Shown: positions 19,718 to 24,741 of the stretch, in pieces | Numbering within the stretch: position 1 is the first letter of the stretch | How the letters are laid out: each line of letters opens with the position of its first letter | Assembly (NCBI GenBank): GCA_022592435.1 | Contig: JABYQS010000402.1 | Span: forward strand, 1 to 24,741 | Direction of reading: 5' to 3' | DNA from: Cerioporus squamosus | Taxonomy: Eukaryota; Basidiomycota; Agaricomycetes; Polyporales; Polyporaceae | DNA length: 24,741 bases | Made by a program: the position numbers and the translations under genes | The notes under the pieces: generated by a model | What the model saw: the letters and a program-made list of their open reading frames with translations, nothing else | What the model was told of the DNA's origin: nothing | Database searches by the model: none

Positions 19718-22098
19718 CTAGCACACCTCCACCTCCCACTCGCCGCCCTCCTTACCCTTGCCGGGCATCCCACGCAGCGCGATGCGCACCTTGCGCCGGC
19801 CCGCGCCGAAGGTCGAACCCGCGCCTGGGCTGCCTGCACGCGACATGCCGCTTCCGACGCTTCCGTAGTCGCTCCCGAGCTCGAACTCGTACTCGTTGGG
19901 AGTGGACGACGGCGACGGCGCGCTCTGGAAGAACGAGCTTGTCGGTGACGACGCGAGCGGAGACGAGGCCGACGAGTACGACGACGACGAGAAGCCGAAG
20001 TCCAGTGAGTGCATGTCAGAGGAACCGAAGAGGACTGGATCGTTGTTGCCGACACCAAGGAATGGACCAAGGTCGTCCTCAGCGTCGTGCCACATCGTCT
20101 GGTCCTCGTCGAGCTCCTTGATCTGACCGTGCTCGTTGTCGCTCTCCGAAGCCGGGGGCGGGTGGATGCGCACGCGAATACGCCCATCCTTGGCCGCGCT
20201 GGCGTCGAACGAGATGTCCAAACCGCTCATGCCGAACTTCTCCGTGTCGAGGTCGACGAGCTCGAGCTTCTTGAACTCCGGCTCCGAGCTGTCGCTCGAA
20301 GCCAGCGACGAGGGCGCAAGGTCGAGGTCCATAGCGCCTGAGCCAAAGCCATAGCCGAAGTCGTAGTCACCCGTCGAGAACATGTCCAGGGACGAAGAAT
20401 GCGAGTGCGAGTGAGAGTGGGAGGGGTTAAACGACACGCCGCTGGGTATCGCGTTGTGCGTGGGCATGGAGAGCAGCGTGGGGAGCGCGCAGAGAAGGAC
20501 CTAGTGAGGACACCGCCGGTCAACTTGTGAGCGGTATCGGAGGACGCCAAAGTTCGTACCATAAGTCCAAAGCTTGCCCCTGACCGCTCGCCCTTGTGCG
20601 CACGCAGCGACACCGGCAGCTCAGGCTCAACCGCCTCCGTCTTCACCGCGTTCGTCTTCGCTGGAGCAGGCTCAGGGGCGCTCGACAGCTTCTCGGCAAG
20701 CTCGCGTTCACGCTGCTGCGTCTCCGCGAGCTGGCGCTTGAGCTGCTCGAGCTCCGACTTGAGGCTGTTGTCGACCGGCGGCGGCGTGGGCTGCTGCTGC
20801 TGGAGGGATGCCATAAGACGGGCATTCTCCTGCTCGAGCTCCGCGACACGACTGTGGGATAACCAGTCAGCATATGCACACATAGAGAGGGCAGACAACA
20901 CGAGGTACGGGGCTCGTCCGAGTCTTCTCCCACCTCCCCGAGACCGTCTGAGGTCCCCGCGGCATCTCCAGGCTCCAAGGGAAAGACTCCACCAGTAGCT
21001 ACTAGGCTCCGGTAGATCGACGATAATCTGAGGCGCGTCGGCGCTGCTCGCAGAACAGATCACTGCGGACGCCCTCGATCACAAGCTGTGGACAACATCC
21101 ACGAGATGTGATCTCGGGACGATGATGTCGACTGTGGAAAAGTTCCGGCGGCAAAGCAGCAACGTGCATTGGAAACCACATCGCAACGCGAAGCTATGCG
21201 CGCTCCGGTGTTGCTCCCAGCTCGCTCTCAGCGGTGGGACACCGCGAGCGGCGATAGTCTCGACTGCACCAATCAGAACGCGCGTCGAGACGCCCAGGGA
21301 GCCAGGGAGTAGACGCCCTTGAGGACGCATAGCCCCTGACTCGCGGATGCCTCGAAATCATGCGTGAAGTGGGGCAGCAAGAGCTCGGAGATGTTGCGAA
21401 GGGACGCAGCAAGGAACACGGTGCGCAGGGAGTGGAAAAGACACGCAGAACGCGCAGGGGGAAGGACACCGGTGTGGGCAAGCAAGAGCGAGTACTCACA
21501 TCTCCATGTTCTCAAACTCCTCCCGCTTCCTCTGCCGGCTCAAGAACGCGGCGGCGCGGTTCTTGACCAGCCGCGCCTCGCGCTTCGTGAGCCCCGACAC
21601 GTCCGGGGGCACAAAGTCCTTCGTGCTCACCCGCTCACCCGACGACCGCGCCTTCTTCGCCGCACCAGCCGGTGCAGACACGGACGGCCGCTTCGCAGGC
21701 ACGCTGTACGACGAGTCGTCTGCGGCCGAGAACGTGTGCAGCGCCCCGGGGAGCGACTGCGGCGCGGTCTGGGGGGACGACTCGGGCGTGGACGCGGGGC
21801 TGCTCATCTGCATGGGCGTGGGTGCGCTCCCGGGCACGAAGTCGAAGACCTGGTGCGTGGGCAGACACTGTTCCGACGGGACGTCGGGGCTCATGCGGCC
21901 CTTGAGCACCTTGCGCGTGTCGGGGAGCGATCCGGGCATGACGGCGGGTGCTGGTAGGGAGAAGGGGTCGTAGAGCGCGGCGAGGGCGGGGTCGCGGTCC
22001 CAGGGGACGGGGAGAGACTCGGAGAGGGGCGAGGTGAGGGGCGCGTCTGCAGCAATGATGTTGGACATGTGCAGCGCGGGGAGGTGGATCGAGGACAT
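19718..22098 (-). CDS. bZIP transcription factor with possible membrane segment (ATF6/bZIP28-like basic region)
   Basis: Exons: 22098-21500, 20851-20560 and 20500-19718, 1674 nt and 557 aa. The basic region is KREARLVKNRAAAFLSRQRK with N180 and R188 in the N-x7-R pattern; the zipper begins RVAELEQENARLMASL (L205, L212) and is extended by a Gln/Glu-rich helix. This basic region resembles ATF6 and plant bZIP17/28 more than Hac1. After it, residues 290-308 (SGASFGLMVLLCALPTLLS) are hydrophobic and could cross a membrane; the exon 2/3 junction falls inside. The C-terminal 240 residues are Ser/Asp-rich. The N-terminus is Pro/Ser-rich, as in activation domains. Start context (gagcaccATGT) is good. 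Intron 1 is 648 nt, splitting basic region from zipper; intron 2 is 59 nt. I infer a stress regulator; membrane tethering is not shown. Confidence 0.9.
20852..21499 (-). other. Long intron (648 nt) between basic region and leucine zipper
   Basis: Donor gtgagt at 21499, acceptor atcccacag at 20852. The 3' part of the intron is open in frame with the zipper exon, including an ATG at about 20886, so a transcript starting inside it would give a zipper without a basic region. No ncRNA or transposon ends were recognised. Confidence 0.7.
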
Positions 22099-22240
22099 GG
22101 TGCTCGTTTTCGCGGTGTCGAGGGCAGGCTTGTCCGTGGTCGGGGGCGGAGGGGTCGTCGGGCGGGCGACTGCGGAGGAGGAGGATGGCGACGGAGGAGG
22201 GGGTTCGGGTTCAAAAAAGATGGGAAGCCAGGGACGCGGA

Positions 22241-22247
22241 CTTATAT
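22241..22247 (-). promoter_or_regulatory. TATA-like box upstream of the bZIP gene
   Basis: ATATAAG on the minus strand, about 145 bases upstream of the ATG at 22098, in an otherwise GC-rich leader. Confidence 0.4.
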
Positions 22248-24741
22248 CGCTTGTGGGGGTTGCCGCCAGTGCTTCCGGAAACGGGAGGACCTCGCCCAGG
22301 GAAGTCTAGCTTGCCGACTTGGATCACCATCATGCCCGCTCCTGCTCCTCCCATCATCTCAAACACACTGCCGCCTCAGCTTTGTCGTCGTGCAAAGTAC
22401 TCTACGAGACTCTACGCTTTCTTTGCGGCGGCGAGCGGGAGGGCGCGGCGGCGAATCATGCCAAAGGAGGCAACTGCGCGTCCGGCGCACGCCTTGATGG
22501 CAAGTTCTCACCTGCCTCCGCTCGTCGCCGCGCGCGAACGCCTCCAGATAACGACCGATGTAAAAATGCCCGCTTTCTTGCTGCCCTTGAACTTGAAGCT
22601 TGTGGTTGTCGTCCTCGCTCCGAACCAAGAGGTCACCATCCTGCGCAACGTCCGAAGACGTCCCGCAAACGCCGACATTCTGCAACTCGTCCCGCATGTC
22701 CTCCTTCTCTCCTTGTCGCCTTTTGCAGACCCAATGGCCCCACGCGAAGCAGCGCAGAGTCGGCGAAAGAAGCGCACCGTCGTCAAAAGCCTCCGCACAT
22801 CTGGTCACTCGCCCTTCACATGCCTCCGCGCGAGACGCAGTCTCCCCGGTCGACCGTGCGTCTCCCTCCGCAGGTCGTGCGGCTGCTAGCCGAGGGTTCC
22901 GGGATCTGCGCGCCCCCCGCGACCAGTTCCGTTCGTCCTTCTATCATCTCCGAGCGGGCCCTGATCCCGAGGGCCCAAAGTCTGGTGCATGACCGCGTTG
23001 AGCGACTTCTGTGTGGCCCCGCAGTTCCTTGCTGCCTTCTGTCGCTTGCATTGTCAGTCGTGCCTCGACGCTTCCGCTGAGAAACCAGGTCAGCTATCGC
23101 TCGTGGAAGCGCTTGCAGCAGGACAAACGTCGGCTCACCGTCGCGTGCCCAAAGGCTATTTCTACCTCGAGGTCACTCGCGCCGTTCCTGGCGAAGCCTG
23201 GCGTCCGAACGAACAGGTGAGTCCGCTTTGTGTCGCCTACCAACGCATGTGAGGGTGTCTTCTATCTTTTGCATCCTCCGCCTTTGCCATCTCGACGCCT
23301 TTCTTCCCATGTCGCGCAGATATAGCAGATTGGCGCATTACGATTCGCCGCAAGCACGACGTCAACGCCTCTACCACTGGCGGAGGAGAGACTCGTGAGT
23401 TCATGCCTCATGGCAGCATCGATTTAGCCGGACGTAACGCACCTCATGTCATCTCCGGAAAGCCAATCGCACCCTCTCGGTCTGGCGCCTGGGGTTTCCG
23501 AAGCCTGCAGGCTGCAAACGTCACTCTGCAGACGTTTCGCGCGAAGTCGGATGCGGGACCGGGCCTATGTCTCCGAGACATTCTTGTGATAGTTCTCTCC
23601 GGTCGTGTGATAGTCATTCATACTGCACGGAGCGTGGGCAGATGCATGGACTCGACCGCGTCGTGGTGCACTGCGGCTCCGTTCATCGAATAGGCTCATG
23701 ACGACGGGGTGCGGGGTGCGAGGAGTGAGGTATCTGGCACGGCGCCCGTGTGTGGACAACGCAAGGCCCTTTGTCTGCGAACCTGCTGGGCGGGTGAACA
23801 TCCCAATCGCCGTGCTCACGGCGCGCAGCTCTGGAACAACAGAAGCGGCGGGTTCGCAAGGTCGGAAGGTCCAAGCCACCGCCAGGGAGGGCCAGTCCTG
23901 CCATTTACACTGGACGACCTGGCGGAAGCACACGTAAATGAATGCGCCTTCAAGATCTCTACCCCGAAGGATGGACACGCACCAGTGAATTGTGATCGCC
24001 TAGCAACACGTGTATACCCACCCACCTCCGTTCCTGGCTCGCGCACTGGCAACCTGGCGCAAGGTCACTGCGTGCTGCGATGCGGATGTGGCCCGATCAG
24101 CTTCACCCGATCAGCTTCGGCGGACCTGTTGCTTCCGTGTCGAAGGCGGGCTGTCTTCCAGCCTGGCGAGGCTGGGAGCCGTGCTCGCTGTTCGGACACG
24201 GGCAGGATGTCGGTTGCCGGCATGGAACGACAGAAGCTGAGTCGACGCACGTTAGGCACGTGTCGAGTATACGCTGAACCGCTATAGCCGGACGGGCGCG
24301 CGTCGACAGCATCGAGGTCCGTCGCTTACAGACCGAGTTGGGATGGAAGGAAAGATGTCGTAGCCAACGCGAGGCCATATGAAGGCGACAGTCACGAGCA
24401 TGAAGGATGCCGGACATAGGGTATATGCGTGCTTGAAGGCCACAAGGCGCCTTGAAAGTGTACGCGAGTCGTGACATGGGGTGGGTAGGAGACAAGTCGC
24501 GCCGCGGAACCAACTGGATCGGTACGCGGGTAGCACATGAGTTGCCAGATAGAGTGAATATGCGTTCCTCCGAACGCCTGAGAGAGCATACAAGTCGTCA
24601 CTTGCAGTGGGAGAACCAATGGTCGCTGGCGACGTCGTCGTCCGGTAAGTGAAGCCGAACGACGCTCGACGCAGTGCCATGCTGCCGCCGCAAGTGGAGT
24701 CCCTGGAGACAACAGGGTCGAAGTCCCCGACACAGGTCTGC
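22248..24741. other. Unresolved right end, possible + strand gene at about 22.6-23.7 kb
   Basis: Several long frames overlap on the + strand (22185-22889, 22319-23080, 22600-22992, 22989-23252), none with a domain I know. One intron-like unit is visible: exon ending GAACAG at 23217, gtgagt, and acceptor tcgcgcag at about 23319, followed by an open stretch to 23693 beginning DIADWRITIRRKHD if read in phase 1. The frames on the two sides do not agree on one protein-like reading. On the minus strand, 24680-24282 is open and has a hydrophobic ASFMLVTVAFIW piece near its end. I do not name a gene here. Confidence 0.25.
24092..24119 (+). repeat. Short tandem duplication (2 x 14 bp)
   Basis: The string cccgatcagcttca is followed directly by cccgatcagcttcg, 13 of 14 positions the same. 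It is not in a supported gene. Confidence 0.7.

Noticed and set aside
19035..19739. 234-codon open frame on minus after the bZIP stop
   Set aside because: Composition is low-complexity Cys/Leu/His/Pro from a CT-rich strand; no domain. It fits 3' untranslated sequence.
21364..21957. Long Arg-rich + frames opposite bZIP exon 1
   Set aside because: Antisense shadows of a GC-rich coding exon.
1..24741. CRISPR arrays, operons, rRNA, riboswitches
   Set aside because: None seen. The sequence is eukaryotic, with spliceosomal introns throughout.

Overview
This window looks like nuclear DNA of a filamentous basidiomycete, most likely an Agaricomycete. The genes are dense and cut by many 48-70 nt introns with GT...AG ends and CTNAY-like branch sites. 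Several products belong to families expanded in mushrooms and polypores, such as DUF6533 membrane proteins and long F-box proteins. There are no prokaryotic features. Every gene model here was spliced by hand from reading frame, splice-site consensus and comparison between paralogues; no transcript data were available.

Layout, left to right: the 3' end of an unidentified + strand gene (1-224); an intact DUF6533 membrane-protein gene on + (492-2277); a 465 bp non-autonomous DNA transposon with TA target duplication (2443-2911); a small YCII-domain gene on + (3391-3914); a 14-exon mitochondrial half ABC transporter of the MDL1/ABCB10 type on - (4404-7955); a GEP4-type mitochondrial phosphatidylglycerophosphate phosphatase on - (8249-9350); a second, frame-disrupted YCII gene on - (9739-10269); a frame-disrupted DUF6533 gene on - (10795-12546); a degenerate stretch (12547-13660); a third, intact DUF6533 gene on - (13661-15275); a 1.3 kb stretch without a confident gene; an F-box gene on - (16588-18681); a bZIP transcription factor gene on - with a hydrophobic segment after the zipper (19718-22098); and 2.6 kb at the right end that I could not resolve.

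Two things stand out. First, DUF6533 followed by YCII occurs twice, in mirror orientation, around the ABC transporter/GEP4 pair. This suggests an inverted segmental duplication. The left arm is open and carries the transposon; both genes of the right arm have lost frame. Second, all three DUF6533 genes keep the same exon plan, and that plan requires two exons of only two nucleotides each at matching positions. Exons of 35, 2, 62, 2, 16 and 50 nt are identical in length in all three copies. This is the most unusual signal in the window.

Functionally, the ABC transporter (inner-membrane export) and GEP4 (cardiolipin synthesis) both serve mitochondria and lie head-to-tail. The bZIP has an ATF6/bZIP28-like basic region and a possible membrane anchor. 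DUF6533 and YCII proteins have no assigned role in fungi that I can state.
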